DNA from: Nocardioides sp. GY 10127
Lineage (GTDB): Bacteria > Actinomycetota > Actinomycetes > Propionibacteriales > Nocardioidaceae
Reading direction: 5' to 3'
Length of the DNA: 64,000 nt
NCBI RefSeq assembly: GCF_004919085.1
Contig: NZ_STGL01000009.1
Span: forward strand, 1 to 64,000
The translations under genes were made by a program, and so were the position numbers. The notes below the pieces were generated by a model that was given only the letters and a program-made list of their open reading frames with translations, had not been told where the DNA came from and did not search any database. This document shows positions 15,983 through 25,159 of the stretch, one piece after another. Position 1 is the first letter of the stretch. The number at the start of each line of letters is the position of its first letter.

Positions 15983-16010
15983 TTGACAGATTTGGAAACC
16001 GATTGCCACA
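15983..16010 (+). promoter_or_regulatory. Promoter with LacI-type operator for the sugar operon
   Basis: TTGACA at 15983-15988 is a consensus -35 box. Immediately downstream, TGGAAACCGATTGCCA at 15993-16008 fits the LacI-family pattern TGGnAAnCGnTTnCCA, 12 of 16 positions being symmetric around the central CG. The operator occupies the -35 to -10 spacer, so bound repressor would block RNA polymerase. The binding-protein gene begins 54 bases later. Confidence 0.75.
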
Positions 16011-16062
16011 GTCGGGGTCGCCGGCACGTCGCCGGGCGGAACCGAGAGCACCGGGAGTCACC

Positions 16063-17355
16063 ATGAAGCGTTGGGCCAGAGCCGTCGTCGCGGGAGGCGC
16101 GGTCGCAGCGAGCGTCTCCGTCCTGGCCGGGTGTGGAGGTGACTCGACCGGCGCGGTCTCGCCGGACACGGTGACCGCCAAGGACGACGGCGCCGAGCTC
16201 ACCCTCTGGGTCCGAGCCGGGAACGAGGCCGTCACCGATGCGGTGGTCGACGCCTACAACTCCTCGCACCAGAACCAGGTCTCGATCACGCACGTGCCGG
16301 CGGACCAGTACGTCGCCAAGTTCGCGGCCGCTGCCCAGTCCGACTCGCTGCCGGACATCCTGACCTCCGACATCGTCTTCCAGCCGCAGATCATCGCTAC
16401 CGGTGCGGTGATGGACCTGACGTCCCTGCTCGAGGAGTCCGGCGCCGCGGACACCCTGGCACCGGCGCACGAGCAGGCCTCGACCTCGGACGGCAGGACC
16501 TATGGCGTCCCCTTCGTGACCGACACCTCGCTGTACGTCTACAACAAGGACCTCTTCCGTCAGGCCGGCCTCGACCCCGACGACCCGCCGTCCACGTGGG
16601 ACGAGCTGCTGGACGCCGCCGACCGGATCACCGCTCTGGGTGACGGGGTGAAGGGCTTCTACTTCAGCGGGGACTGCCCGGGCTGCCTGGCCTACGACGT
16701 CACCCCACTCATCTGGGCGCAGGGCCAGCAGGTGGTCGACTCCGACGGTGGCTTCGACCTCGACAACGAGGCTACGCAGAAGGCGCTCGGGTTCCTCCAG
16801 CAGCTGCAGCAGCGCGGTGACATCCCCGACTCGGCCAAGACCGACACCGGGGACGGGTTCTTCTCGGTCTTCGCCAGCGGGAAGATCGGCATCGACCTGG
16901 CCGGCGGCAACGGCGTGAACACCGCCACTCTCGGCACGGACCCCTCCTTCGACTTCGGCCTGGCGCCGATTCCCGGTCCGGAGGAGGGCCAGTGGGCGAC
17001 CTTCTCCGGGGGCGACACGGCCAACATCAGCGCGACCACCGAGCACCCCGACGAGGCCTGGGACTTCATCTCGTGGCTGTCCTCGAAGAGCACCTCCGAG
17101 GACCTTTACCTGACGCTGCCCGCGATGGCGCCTCGTACCGACGCGACCGTGCCCGACTCCCTGGGTGATCAGTTCACGGTGCCCGCCCAGCTGATCAAGA
17201 AGGGACAGACCTACGTCAGCACCGACTACAACGAGGTCGTCTCCTCCAACCAGGGCCCGTGGCTGGAGATGATCCAGTCCGTCGTGTTCAACGGTGCCGA
17301 CCCCGCCGAGGCGACGGCCCAGGCCCAGCAGGCCGCGGACGCCATCACCCGATGA
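16063..17355 (+). CDS. Carbohydrate ABC transporter substrate-binding lipoprotein
   Basis: 430 residues. The signal peptide ends in lipobox SVLAGC with the lipidated Cys at residue 24. The mature part is a family 1 extracellular sugar-binding fold (ELTLWVRAGNE..., GVPFVTDTSLYVYNKDLFRQAG). It captures an oligosaccharide outside the membrane for the two permeases encoded next. GGGAG lies seven bases before the ATG at 16063. The stop overlaps the start of the first permease. Confidence 0.94.
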   Translation: MKRWARAVVAGGAVAASVSVLAGCGGDSTGAVSPDTVTAKDDGAELTLWVRAGNEAVTDAVVDAYNSSHQNQVSITHVPADQYVAKFAAAAQSDSLPDILTSDIVFQPQIIATGAVMDLTSLLEESGAADTLAPAHEQASTSDGRTYGVPFVTDTSLYVYNKDLFRQAGLDPDDPPSTWDELLDAADRITALGDGVKGFYFSGDCPGCLAYDVTPLIWAQGQQVVDSDGGFDLDNEATQKALGFLQQLQQRGDIPDSAKTDTGDGFFSVFASGKIGIDLAGGNGVNTATLGTDPSFDFGLAPIPGPEEGQWATFSGGDTANISATTEHPDEAWDFISWLSSKSTSEDLYLTLPAMAPRTDATVPDSLGDQFTVPAQLIKKGQTYVSTDYNEVVSSNQGPWLEMIQSVVFNGADPAEATAQAQQAADAITR

Positions 17356-18311
17356 GCGTCGTGCTGCAGAACCCGGCACGCGGCGAGCGAGAGGCCGCCC
17401 GCCCCACCGTGGCCCCGCGGCCGCGGGGCGGCAAGGGCACCGCGAGGCGCCGCGACAACGTCCTGGGCTGGGCCCTCTCGGCTCCGGCGGCGGCCCTGCT
17501 CGGTCTGTTCTTCGTGCTCCCACTGGGGCTGACGGTATGGATGTCGTTCTTCGACTGGCCCGCCTTCGGCCCGCACACGGCGGTGGGCACGGAGAACTAC
17601 CAGCAGATCGCCACCGACTCGAAGTTCCGCGACGCGGTGGTGTTCACGGTGCTGTACACGGTCGTCACCTCCGTGCTGGGGCTGGCGCTCTCACTGGCGC
17701 TGGCGCTCCTGGTCCGTCCCCGCATGCGGTGGCGGACGGGGATCCGCGCGATGCTCTTCGCTCCCGTCACGATCGGGTTCGCGCCGGCCGGGCTGCTGTG
17801 GCTGTCCATGTCGAACTCACGCACCGGCGTGCTCCCCTCCTTGGCCAGGGATCTGGGGCTGGCCGACCAGGGCACCGACTGGTTCGCCCACGCCGGCAGC
17901 GCGTTGGCCGTCGTCGTGGTGATGACGCTCTGGAAGACCGTCGGCCTGGCCATGCTCGTGCTCATCATCGGCATGGACGCCATCCCCGACGACGTCTACG
18001 AGGCGGCCCAGCTCGACGGCGCGAGCGCCGTGTCGACGTTGCTGCGCATCACGCTGCCGTTGGTGCGCAAGCCGCTGTCCCTCGTCGTCCTGCTCACGGT
18101 GAGCACCACCTTCCTGTCGTTCGACCAGTTCTTCACCATGACCAAGGGCGGGCCCGACAATCGGACCGTCAGCGTCGTCTACTACCTGTACAACGCGGCG
18201 TTCGTCGGCCTGGACCGCGGGTACGCCGCAGCGGTCGCCGTGGTCGTTGTCGTCGTGATGGCCGTGATCTCGCTGCCCCAGGCGTGGCTCCAGCGGGGAG
18301 GCGCGCAGTGA
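17352..18311 (+). CDS. Carbohydrate ABC transporter permease (MalF/UgpA type)
   Basis: 319 residues with six membrane helices after a basic N-terminal tail. The cytoplasmic EAA loop EAAQLDGASAVSTLLRITLPL, which docks the ATPase, is intact. It starts in ATGA overlap with the binding-protein gene, and its stop overlaps the GTG of the second permease, so the three transporter genes are translationally coupled. No ATPase is encoded nearby; a shared MsiK-type ATPase elsewhere is expected. Confidence 0.94.
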   Translation: MSVVLQNPARGEREAARPTVAPRPRGGKGTARRRDNVLGWALSAPAAALLGLFFVLPLGLTVWMSFFDWPAFGPHTAVGTENYQQIATDSKFRDAVVFTVLYTVVTSVLGLALSLALALLVRPRMRWRTGIRAMLFAPVTIGFAPAGLLWLSMSNSRTGVLPSLARDLGLADQGTDWFAHAGSALAVVVVMTLWKTVGLAMLVLIIGMDAIPDDVYEAAQLDGASAVSTLLRITLPLVRKPLSLVVLLTVSTTFLSFDQFFTMTKGGPDNRTVSVVYYLYNAAFVGLDRGYAAAVAVVVVVVMAVISLPQAWLQRGGAQ

Positions 18312-19222
18312 GCGCGCTGACTTCCGGGCCGGCGGCCGCGGGTCCTTCCGTCGGCCCGGGAGCCCCCCACCACGGCGGTCGTCCCCGGCGGTCCGGTCGT
18401 GGCGATCGGGTTCGCTTCGTCGTGGCGGGCCTGCTGGCCCTGCTCTTCGCGTTCCCGATCGCGTGGACGACCCTCGGCGCGTTCAAGTCGCCGACGGAGG
18501 CGAACGCCTCCCCTCCGGTGTGGTGGCCACACGACTGGACGACGGCCAACTTCACCAAGCTCGGCGGCGGGTCCGGCGGCAGCCTGACCACCTACATCGC
18601 GCACTCGGTCGCCGTCAGTCTGCTCACCGTGGCCATCACGACGGTGGTCGCCGTCCTGGCGGGGTACGCGATGGCGTTCCTCCGGTTCCGCGGGAAGAAC
18701 GTGCTCTTCGCGGTCAGCATCGGAGTGCTGCTGGTCCCGTACCCGGCGCTGCTCGTGTCGCTCTTCACGGTGATGGTCTGGCTGGGCCTCACCAACTCGC
18801 TCCTCGGACTGGGGCTCGTCTACTCGACCTTCCAGATGCCCTTCGCCATCTACATGATGCGCAACTCCTTCGACTCCGTCCCGGCCGACATCGTCGAGGC
18901 CGCGCTCCTGGACGGTTGCGGACGTCTCTCGGCTCTGTGGCACATCCTGCTGCGGCTGGTCGCACCCGGCGTCGTCACCGTCGTCCTGTTCGCGTTCCTC
19001 GCGGCCTGGAACGAGTTCCTGGCCGCCCTCGTGCTGCTCAACGACAACAGCAAGTTCACCCTCCCGATCGCGCTGGTCAACGCCCAGAACGGCCCGCTTA
19101 ACACCGTCGACTGGGGCGGGCTCCAAGCCGGCATCACGGTCACGATGCTGCCGTGCGTGGTGCTGTTCGTGCTGCTCCAGCGCTACTACGTGGCCGGCCT
19201 GGTGGCCGGCACCGGAAAGTGA
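18308..19222 (+). CDS. Carbohydrate ABC transporter permease (MalG/UgpE type)
   Basis: 304 residues starting at the GTG overlapping the previous stop. Six helices and the EAA loop EAALLDGCGRLSALWHILLRLV are present. The C-terminal FAFLAAWNEFLAALVLLND segment is typical of MalG-type permeases. It pairs with the preceding permease to form the import channel. The propeller glycosidase gene begins six bases after its stop. Confidence 0.94.
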   Translation: MSALTSGPAAAGPSVGPGAPHHGGRPRRSGRGDRVRFVVAGLLALLFAFPIAWTTLGAFKSPTEANASPPVWWPHDWTTANFTKLGGGSGGSLTTYIAHSVAVSLLTVAITTVVAVLAGYAMAFLRFRGKNVLFAVSIGVLLVPYPALLVSLFTVMVWLGLTNSLLGLGLVYSTFQMPFAIYMMRNSFDSVPADIVEAALLDGCGRLSALWHILLRLVAPGVVTVVLFAFLAAWNEFLAALVLLNDNSKFTLPIALVNAQNGPLNTVDWGGLQAGITVTMLPCVVLFVLLQRYYVAGLVAGTGK

Positions 19223-19228
19223 CTCCCC

Positions 19229-20293
19229 ATGCCTGAGATCCCAAGCGGACCCGGCCGGTTCGCCACACCCCAGCGGGACGGGAGGCTCGTGGTCTCACCG
19301 AGCCTCCAGCCCGGCCGCTTCGACTCGCTCGCCGTGGACTGCCCCTTCGTCTTCTCCGTTGACGGACGCACCGGCATGACCTACGTCGGATGGGACGGCG
19401 ACGGCTATCAGACCGCGCTCTCCTGGCTCGAGGACGAGCGGTGGACACCCGGCGAGCTCGTGCTGCCGCGTGACCCGGCTGACCCGCTCACCCGCTGGAA
19501 CGCCGCGCTCACGTCCATCCTGCGGGAGAACGACCTGTGGTCCGGCGGCGAGCTGCGCCGCGTCGGCGGCTGGTACCTCGCCACCTTCCACGCCTACCCG
19601 GGCGCCGGCTACGAGGCCGGACCGGGATCCATCGGCTTCCTGCGGAGCCGCGACCTGCACACGTGGGAGCGGGTCGGTGGGGTCCTCCGTCCGGAGGACG
19701 GCGCGGAGTGGGAGCGCGGAGGGCTGTACAAGTCGTGGCTGCTCGAGCACGACGGGCTGTTCCATCTCTTCTACAACGCCAAGCAGCGCGACGAGTGGCC
19801 CTGGGTCGAGCAGACCGGCCTCGCGGTCTCGCACGACCTGGAGACCTGGACCCGTGTGTCCGAGAACCCGGTGCTGCCGGTGGGCGCAGACGGCGACTTC
19901 GACGAGGTCTTCGCCTCGGACCCGTGCGTGCTGCGCGACGGTGACCAGTGGGTGATGTTCTACTTCGGCCTCGCCGAGGACGGTCATGCGCGCGAGGGCG
20001 TCGCCACCTCCCCCGACCTGCGGACCTGGACGAAGTCCGGGGACGTCCTCATCGACGTCGGGCCGGAGGGTGCCATCGACTCGCTGTACGCGCACAAGCC
20101 GGCGGTCGTCACCCGCGACGGCCGCCTCGAGCACTACTACTGCGCCGTAGCCCGACGCCCCCCGCACGACGTGGGGGACCGCCAGATCACCGAGAGCCGG
20201 GGGATCACACGTGCTGTGCGTGACCTCGGCGCGGCAGCCGTGCACGCGCTGCCGGTCGACGAAACCAGCACCTTCCGGGAGGACATCGCATGA
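19229..20293 (+). CDS. Five-bladed beta-propeller glycosidase-like protein
   Basis: 354 residues without a signal peptide, so probably cytoplasmic. Repeated blades with aromatic and acidic motifs (CPFVFSVDGRTGMTYVGWDG, SRDLHTWERVG, GLYKSWLLEHDGLFHLFYNAK, DFDEVFASDPCVLRDGDQWVMFYFG) match the GH43/GH32/GH130-like propeller folds. It probably cleaves or phosphorolyses the imported oligosaccharide. The exact family and linkage cannot be assigned by eye. It lies six bases after the permease and overlaps the next gene by ATGA. Confidence 0.82.
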   Translation: MPEIPSGPGRFATPQRDGRLVVSPSLQPGRFDSLAVDCPFVFSVDGRTGMTYVGWDGDGYQTALSWLEDERWTPGELVLPRDPADPLTRWNAALTSILRENDLWSGGELRRVGGWYLATFHAYPGAGYEAGPGSIGFLRSRDLHTWERVGGVLRPEDGAEWERGGLYKSWLLEHDGLFHLFYNAKQRDEWPWVEQTGLAVSHDLETWTRVSENPVLPVGADGDFDEVFASDPCVLRDGDQWVMFYFGLAEDGHAREGVATSPDLRTWTKSGDVLIDVGPEGAIDSLYAHKPAVVTRDGRLEHYYCAVARRPPHDVGDRQITESRGITRAVRDLGAAAVHALPVDETSTFREDIA

Positions 20294-23256
20294 CCACGCC
20301 ATCACGCCTGGCAGGCCTCAGGCCGACTCGCACCCGTCTCGTCGCCGCGACGACGGCCGGCCTCGTGGCCGGCCTCGGGCTCGCTGCAGTCGTCCCTGGG
20401 GCCTGGGCGTCGCCTACCGGCTCCACAGCGCAGGCGTCCGCCGTCACCGCTGCGGCGGGGTCCGGGACGAGCATCAGCCGGGACGACGACGCGCACACGG
20501 TCACCATGACGAGCCCCCGGCTCAGCATGGTGCTCGACACCGACCACCGCGCACTGGTCTCCAGCCTGAGGATCGACGGTGTCGAGGTGCTCGACGCCGG
20601 CATGTTCAGCGCTCTCCAGGTGGCCGACGGCGACGGTCTTGACTCCCGTCACCTCGACACCAGCCCGGCCGTGTCCGTCCATGGCGCGACAGTGTCGACC
20701 TCCTTCACCCAGTCGGACGACGACGTCAGCGTCGCGGAGACCTGGAAGTTCGTGGTGACCCGCGCGAGCATCAAGCTCCACGTCGAGCGCGTCTACACCT
20801 GGGCCGATGGGGCGGCGCGGACCGTTGATCACAACGGGCAGCTCACGATCGGCTGGGCCCGTACCTGGGACGCGATCCGCAGGCCCGACGACGGCGGCAC
20901 GATCCCGCTCGGCAACGACTACACCGGAAAGAACGGCTTCTACCTCAACGACCCGACCGACCGGTACGGCGTCGAGGAGTCGCGCTTCGTGATGCTGCGC
21001 CAAGCCGGCGGCCTGGCCCTCGGTGTCGACGCCACGAGCCAGGGACGCAGCCTGGCGACGGAGTTCTCCTACGACGGAGGGCAGTCCACCTGGCAGGAGA
21101 CCCAGGTCAGCGCAGAGCCGTCCTGGTCCTACACCGCAGGGGACAAGGACTCGGGCTACGTCTACGGCGGCCACTCGTCCGACGGCACTGACGCGTACAT
21201 CTACTCTCCCGTCGCGGTCGGTCAGGGCCAGGACGATGTCGTCGACTACACCTTCTCCGGGAAGGACTACGACTGGTACTACGACGTCGGCACCCTCCAC
21301 GGCGTCACCGACACCAGTGCCTTCAGCTCGCTGCTGAACGACTTCGGGCGGTCCGGCGTGATCGACAAGGACTACGGCATGTCCACCGTCGGGCTGAAGT
21401 ACCCCGGCGTGGGGCCCTACGACATGATCTATGCCGACCGAACGGTGCTGGGTCTCGACGACCCCGAGGTGACCGCCTCCCACCAGCGCCTCCTCGAGTA
21501 CTTCCGCGACCACGCGCAGCGCGAGGACGGGCACATGAAGGGCCGCACCTACCACCGCGACCACACATGGGGGGACAGCTCGCTCTTCGACGCCGACCCG
21601 GCGTACGCGTTGTCGGTGGCACAGATGTACGACGCGCAGCCCGACCGCGCGTGGCTCGCCGGCATGCGGGACTCGGTCCAGCGATCGCTGGGCTTCATGA
21701 TCTCCGACTACTACGACGAGGCTGACGGGCTGTTCCACAACGACGTCACGAGTTGCACCAGCACCAAGGGCGCCCGCGAGTGGAGCGACGCCTACTTCGT
21801 CCGGTACGAGAGCGCCTACGTCAACGAGCAGATGTACGCCGCGCTCACGGCGTGGGCCGACCTCGAGCGGGACGTGTTCGGGGACGCTGCCACCGCGCAG
21901 CAGTACAGCGACCTCGCGGCCAGGCTGAAGGCCGCCTTCAACGAGGACGCGGGCGAGGGAGGCTTCTGGGACGCCGGGACGAACAGCTACGGCTACTGGC
22001 AGTGCCCCGACGGGACGGTGCAGGCGCGCATCCAGCACACCCAGGTCAACCTGCAGGCCATCTACTACGGCATCGCCGACCTGGACCGCTCCCACACGAT
22101 CCTGGATGCCATCGACCAGAACATGCAGCGGTTCCACCTGCCGATGCTGCCGTTGAACTTCACCCCGCTTGGTCGGTCGTACGAGTGGAGCGGAGACCAC
22201 TTCCCCACGGGTCTCGAGGACGGTGCGATCTACCCGATGATGACCGAGGAGTACATGCGGGCCGCCGCCACGGTGGGCGAGCGCGGACGCAGCCTCGACT
22301 ACCTCAACAACACGGTCGACCGCTACACGTGGGACGGCTTCAACGGCTGGAGCTTCGTCGACTGGGATCTTGGCGAGCACACCAGCGAGGCCTGGTTCCC
22401 GTCCAACGCGAACGGTGCCGGTGGGCTGTACACCGAGGTCCTCGGCATCCAGCCCACCGCCGAGGGCGTGACCGTGGCGCCGAACATCCCGACCGCGATG
22501 GACGGCACCAGCGTGACCCGGGCCGTCCACGACACCGACACGGTGACGGTCACCTACCGTGACGAGCTGCACCAGGTGGTCGACTTCAGCAGCGACGTCG
22601 AGCCGGTCACCCTGTCCTGGTCGGGGCAGGAACCGGGCGCCCGCTACCGGGTCGTCGACAACGGCGTGGCCAGCACCGTGACGGCGGACGAGCGGGGCAG
22701 GGCCGTCTACACCTACACGGGTGCGGGCGAGCACGACGTCCGACTGGTCGGCGGCGACGCCGCCGGCTACCAGCTCCCGGCGCCGCAGGCACCGGACCTG
22801 GCCTGGAAGAAGACCGCCACGGCTTCGAGCAGCTGGGAGCAGGACCCCTGGCAGATCGCGAGCGTCACGGACGGGCAGCCCTACAGCGTCGACCACGCCA
22901 ATGGCTGGTCGAGCGACTCCCAGACCGACGCTGACCACACCGAGTGGCTCCAGGTCGACCTGGGCGCCATCCGGACGATCAACACGGTGACCCTGTGGCC
23001 GCAGAACTTCGACATGCAGAAGCCCGGCACCGACTTCCCGATCGACTTCACGATCGAGGTGTCACCGGACGGGACGAGCTGGACGACGGTGGCCGACCGC
23101 ACGGACTACCCCAAGCCCACTGAGGGCGGCCCGCAGGACTTCGGTGTCGATGCCACCGATGCCCGGTACGTACGCATCACGGGTACCCGGCTCCGGGCCG
23201 ACGAGAACGGCGAGTACCGCATGCAGCTGGCCGAGGTGGAGGTGTTCGACCGCTGA
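20290..23256 (+). CDS. Secreted alpha/alpha-barrel glycosidase with C-terminal discoidin domain
   Basis: 988 residues. A signal peptide (about 1-40, ending PGAWA) is followed by an N-terminal beta-sandwich, then a helical (alpha/alpha)6-like catalytic region at about 360-740 (EWSDAYFVRYESAYVNEQMYA, FPTGLEDGAIYPMMTEEY, HTSEAWFPSNANGAGG). A C-terminal F5/8 type C (discoidin/CBM32-like) domain from about 837 begins LAWKKTATASS. The layout fits an extracellular debranching or exo-glycosidase that feeds the importer. Last gene of the LacI-controlled operon. The GH family was not identified. Confidence 0.85.
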   Translation: MTTPSRLAGLRPTRTRLVAATTAGLVAGLGLAAVVPGAWASPTGSTAQASAVTAAAGSGTSISRDDDAHTVTMTSPRLSMVLDTDHRALVSSLRIDGVEVLDAGMFSALQVADGDGLDSRHLDTSPAVSVHGATVSTSFTQSDDDVSVAETWKFVVTRASIKLHVERVYTWADGAARTVDHNGQLTIGWARTWDAIRRPDDGGTIPLGNDYTGKNGFYLNDPTDRYGVEESRFVMLRQAGGLALGVDATSQGRSLATEFSYDGGQSTWQETQVSAEPSWSYTAGDKDSGYVYGGHSSDGTDAYIYSPVAVGQGQDDVVDYTFSGKDYDWYYDVGTLHGVTDTSAFSSLLNDFGRSGVIDKDYGMSTVGLKYPGVGPYDMIYADRTVLGLDDPEVTASHQRLLEYFRDHAQREDGHMKGRTYHRDHTWGDSSLFDADPAYALSVAQMYDAQPDRAWLAGMRDSVQRSLGFMISDYYDEADGLFHNDVTSCTSTKGAREWSDAYFVRYESAYVNEQMYAALTAWADLERDVFGDAATAQQYSDLAARLKAAFNEDAGEGGFWDAGTNSYGYWQCPDGTVQARIQHTQVNLQAIYYGIADLDRSHTILDAIDQNMQRFHLPMLPLNFTPLGRSYEWSGDHFPTGLEDGAIYPMMTEEYMRAAATVGERGRSLDYLNNTVDRYTWDGFNGWSFVDWDLGEHTSEAWFPSNANGAGGLYTEVLGIQPTAEGVTVAPNIPTAMDGTSVTRAVHDTDTVTVTYRDELHQVVDFSSDVEPVTLSWSGQEPGARYRVVDNGVASTVTADERGRAVYTYTGAGEHDVRLVGGDAAGYQLPAPQAPDLAWKKTATASSSWEQDPWQIASVTDGQPYSVDHANGWSSDSQTDADHTEWLQVDLGAIRTINTVTLWPQNFDMQKPGTDFPIDFTIEVSPDGTSWTTVADRTDYPKPTEGGPQDFGVDATDARYVRITGTRLRADENGEYRMQLAEVEVFDR

Positions 23257-23265
23257 CCCTCCAGC

Positions 23266-23293
23266 TGGTCCGCGGAGCGCCGACCGCGGACCA
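23266..23293 (+). terminator. Terminator of the sugar operon
   Basis: TGGTCCGCGG pairs perfectly with CCGCGGACCA across an 8-base loop, ten bases after the stop of the discoidin-domain glycosidase. Confidence 0.75.
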
Positions 23294-23359
23294 CCCCGGC
23301 GCCGCCAGAGTTGCCGCGATCTCCTGACGGCTGTCGGCCCTGGCCCCTACGCTCCGGCC

Positions 23360-23641
23360 ATGACCCGGTACGAGCAGGCCCTGCACGCCACCATGCTGGT
23401 CGGCTGGGTGAAGGACCTGATCGTCCGCTGCCTCTTCGTGGGCGCCGTGACGCTGATCCTGGCGTCGCTCCTGCTCGCCGAGGCCGATGCGCCGGGGGGC
23501 CTGGCGTTCGGCGTGGCCTTCCTCGCTGTCCTCGGCGTCCTCTGGGTGGCCTCGCCGCCCATCCCGGAGCTCTACGGCGACGAGGACGAGGACGAGGGCG
23601 AGCACCTGGGGATCGGTCGGAGCTACGGCACCCAGGTCTGA
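23360..23641 (+). CDS. Small two-helix membrane protein
   Basis: 93 residues with two hydrophobic segments (CLFVGAVTLILASLLLAEA and GLAFGVAFLAVLGVLWVA), then an acidic tail (YGDEDEDEGEHLG) presumably on the cytoplasmic side. The ATG at 23360 follows a short intergenic gap but lacks a strong ribosome site. No family was recognised. It is convergent with the decarboxylase-fold gene and probably monocistronic. Confidence 0.6.
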   Translation: MTRYEQALHATMLVGWVKDLIVRCLFVGAVTLILASLLLAEADAPGGLAFGVAFLAVLGVLWVASPPIPELYGDEDEDEGEHLGIGRSYGTQV

Positions 23642-23668
23642 CCTGCCCCGGAGGCGGGCAGAGGGTCC

Positions 23669-25159
23669 TCAGCGCACCACCTGCAGCGTGGCGAGCGAGG
23701 CGTCCGCGGCGTAGGCGATCCGGACGCCGCGGGCCTGCGCGCGGCGCAGGGTCGCCAGGGTGTCGACGGTGACCTCCTCGCCGGGCACGAGCACCGGCAC
23801 GCCGGGCGGGTAGGGCGCCACCACCTCGGCGCAGACCCGGCCCACGGCCTCGTCGGCGCCCACGGTCTCGCGCGCCGCGAAGAAGGCCTCGCGGGGCGTG
23901 AGCCGCTGCGGCGGGAAGGTGGACGAGGACGCCCAGCCGGCCCCGGCGCTCAATGGGGCGACGGGCCTTGACAGCGAGGAGCCGGCGGCGACCTCCTCCG
24001 CCACCCGCACCAGCGCCTCCACGGCCGGCGCGGGGTCGATCAGCCCGACGATCGGCACGAGCATCCCGGCGTCCGCCATCTCCAGCGGCATGCCCCGGGC
24101 GGCGAGGGCCTCGGCCAGGACCCGCAGGTCGGGCACGCGGTCCGACCCGGTGACGACGAGCTTCGCGGGGTCCGCGGCGGGCAGCGTGTCGGGGCCGGGG
24201 ACGACGTAGCCGACCGCCCGCAGCCGGGCTCGCGCCGACGCCAGCAGCGCGGCGAGGTCGCCGAGGGCCGCCCGGGTGCGGGGGTGCTCGAGCAGGGCGG
24301 TCGCGGCGTCGGCGGAGGCCAGGATCGCGCCCGCGGGGCTGGTGGTGTGGCCGGCCTCGAAGGCCTGGTCAAGCCGGGCGGGGTCGATCCGCTCCGTCCT
24401 CGCCACCACGAGCGCGGCCTGGCTGAACGCCGGCAGCGCCTTGTGCGCGCTCGTCACCAGCGCGTCCGCGCCCAGCGCGAGCGCGTGCGCGGGGTAGTCG
24501 GGGTGGAAGCCGAGGTAGGCGGCCCACGCCTGGTCGACCAGCACCGCCGCCCCCGCCGCGTGCGCCACCTCGATCGTGCGGCGGCGCTGCGGGTGCAGGG
24601 TCCCGAGGTACGAGGGCTCCACCAGGACGACTGCCGCCGACCGCGCGTGCTCGGCGAGCGCGGCCTCGAGCGTCGCCGGCGCGACCCCGAGCGGGAGCCC
24701 GGAGGCCTCGTCGTGCTCCAAGGGCAGCCACACCGGCCGCGCGCCCGACTGCACCAGGCCCAGCAGCGTCGAGCGGTGCGCGTTCCGGGCGACCAGCACC
24801 GTGTCGCCGGGCCCGGTGGTGGCGAGCAGCAGCGCCTGGTTGGCGTGGGTGGCCCCGCCGGTGGAGTACCGGGCGACGTCCGCGCCCCACCGTGCGGCCG
24901 CGAGCGCCTCGGCCCGCGCGAGCGTGCCGCGCTCGAGCCCCACGGTGTCGAGGCCGCCGTAGAGCGGCACGTCGGCGGCCAGCACGGCGCCGAGCGTCGG
25001 CGACCAGGCGCCCGCCCGGCGCTGGTGGCCGGGGATGGTGAAGGGGGTGGGCGCGGCGGCGGTGAAGTCGGCCCAGGCGCGCAAGAGGGGTGCGCGCTCG
25101 AGGAGCCAGGCGTCGAGGTCGCGTGGCTCCTCGGCGTGGGGCCGGCCGGCGTCGGTCAC
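23669..25159 (-). CDS. PLP-dependent Orn/Lys/Arg decarboxylase-fold enzyme
   Basis: 496 residues. The fold-type I PLP core has GGATHANQALL, the aspartate in VLVDQAWAAYLGFHP, and the Schiff-base Lys240 in TSAHKALPAFSQAA, followed by the family's C-terminal domain (FFAARETVGADEAVGRVCAEVVAPYPPGVPVL). Members decarboxylate lysine, ornithine or arginine to polyamines. The N-terminal wing domain of the large inducible enzymes is absent, as in the short actinobacterial/Bacillus SpeA-like type. Its GTG overlaps the stop of the RpiR regulator. A role in amine supply to the neighbouring gamma-glutamyl gene set is inferred. Confidence 0.88.
   Translation of the reverse strand: MTDAGRPHAEEPRDLDAWLLERAPLLRAWADFTAAAPTPFTIPGHQRRAGAWSPTLGAVLAADVPLYGGLDTVGLERGTLARAEALAAARWGADVARYSTGGATHANQALLLATTGPGDTVLVARNAHRSTLLGLVQSGARPVWLPLEHDEASGLPLGVAPATLEAALAEHARSAAVVLVEPSYLGTLHPQRRRTIEVAHAAGAAVLVDQAWAAYLGFHPDYPAHALALGADALVTSAHKALPAFSQAALVVARTERIDPARLDQAFEAGHTTSPAGAILASADAATALLEHPRTRAALGDLAALLASARARLRAVGYVVPGPDTLPAADPAKLVVTGSDRVPDLRVLAEALAARGMPLEMADAGMLVPIVGLIDPAPAVEALVRVAEEVAAGSSLSRPVAPLSAGAGWASSSTFPPQRLTPREAFFAARETVGADEAVGRVCAEVVAPYPPGVPVLVPGEEVTVDTLATLRRAQARGVRIAYAADASLATLQVVR

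Noticed and set aside
20302..22938. Very long open frame opposite the secreted glycosidase
   Set aside because: Antisense frames stay open in GC-rich DNA. The plus-strand protein has a signal peptide and discoidin domain, and the antisense translation matches nothing recognisable.
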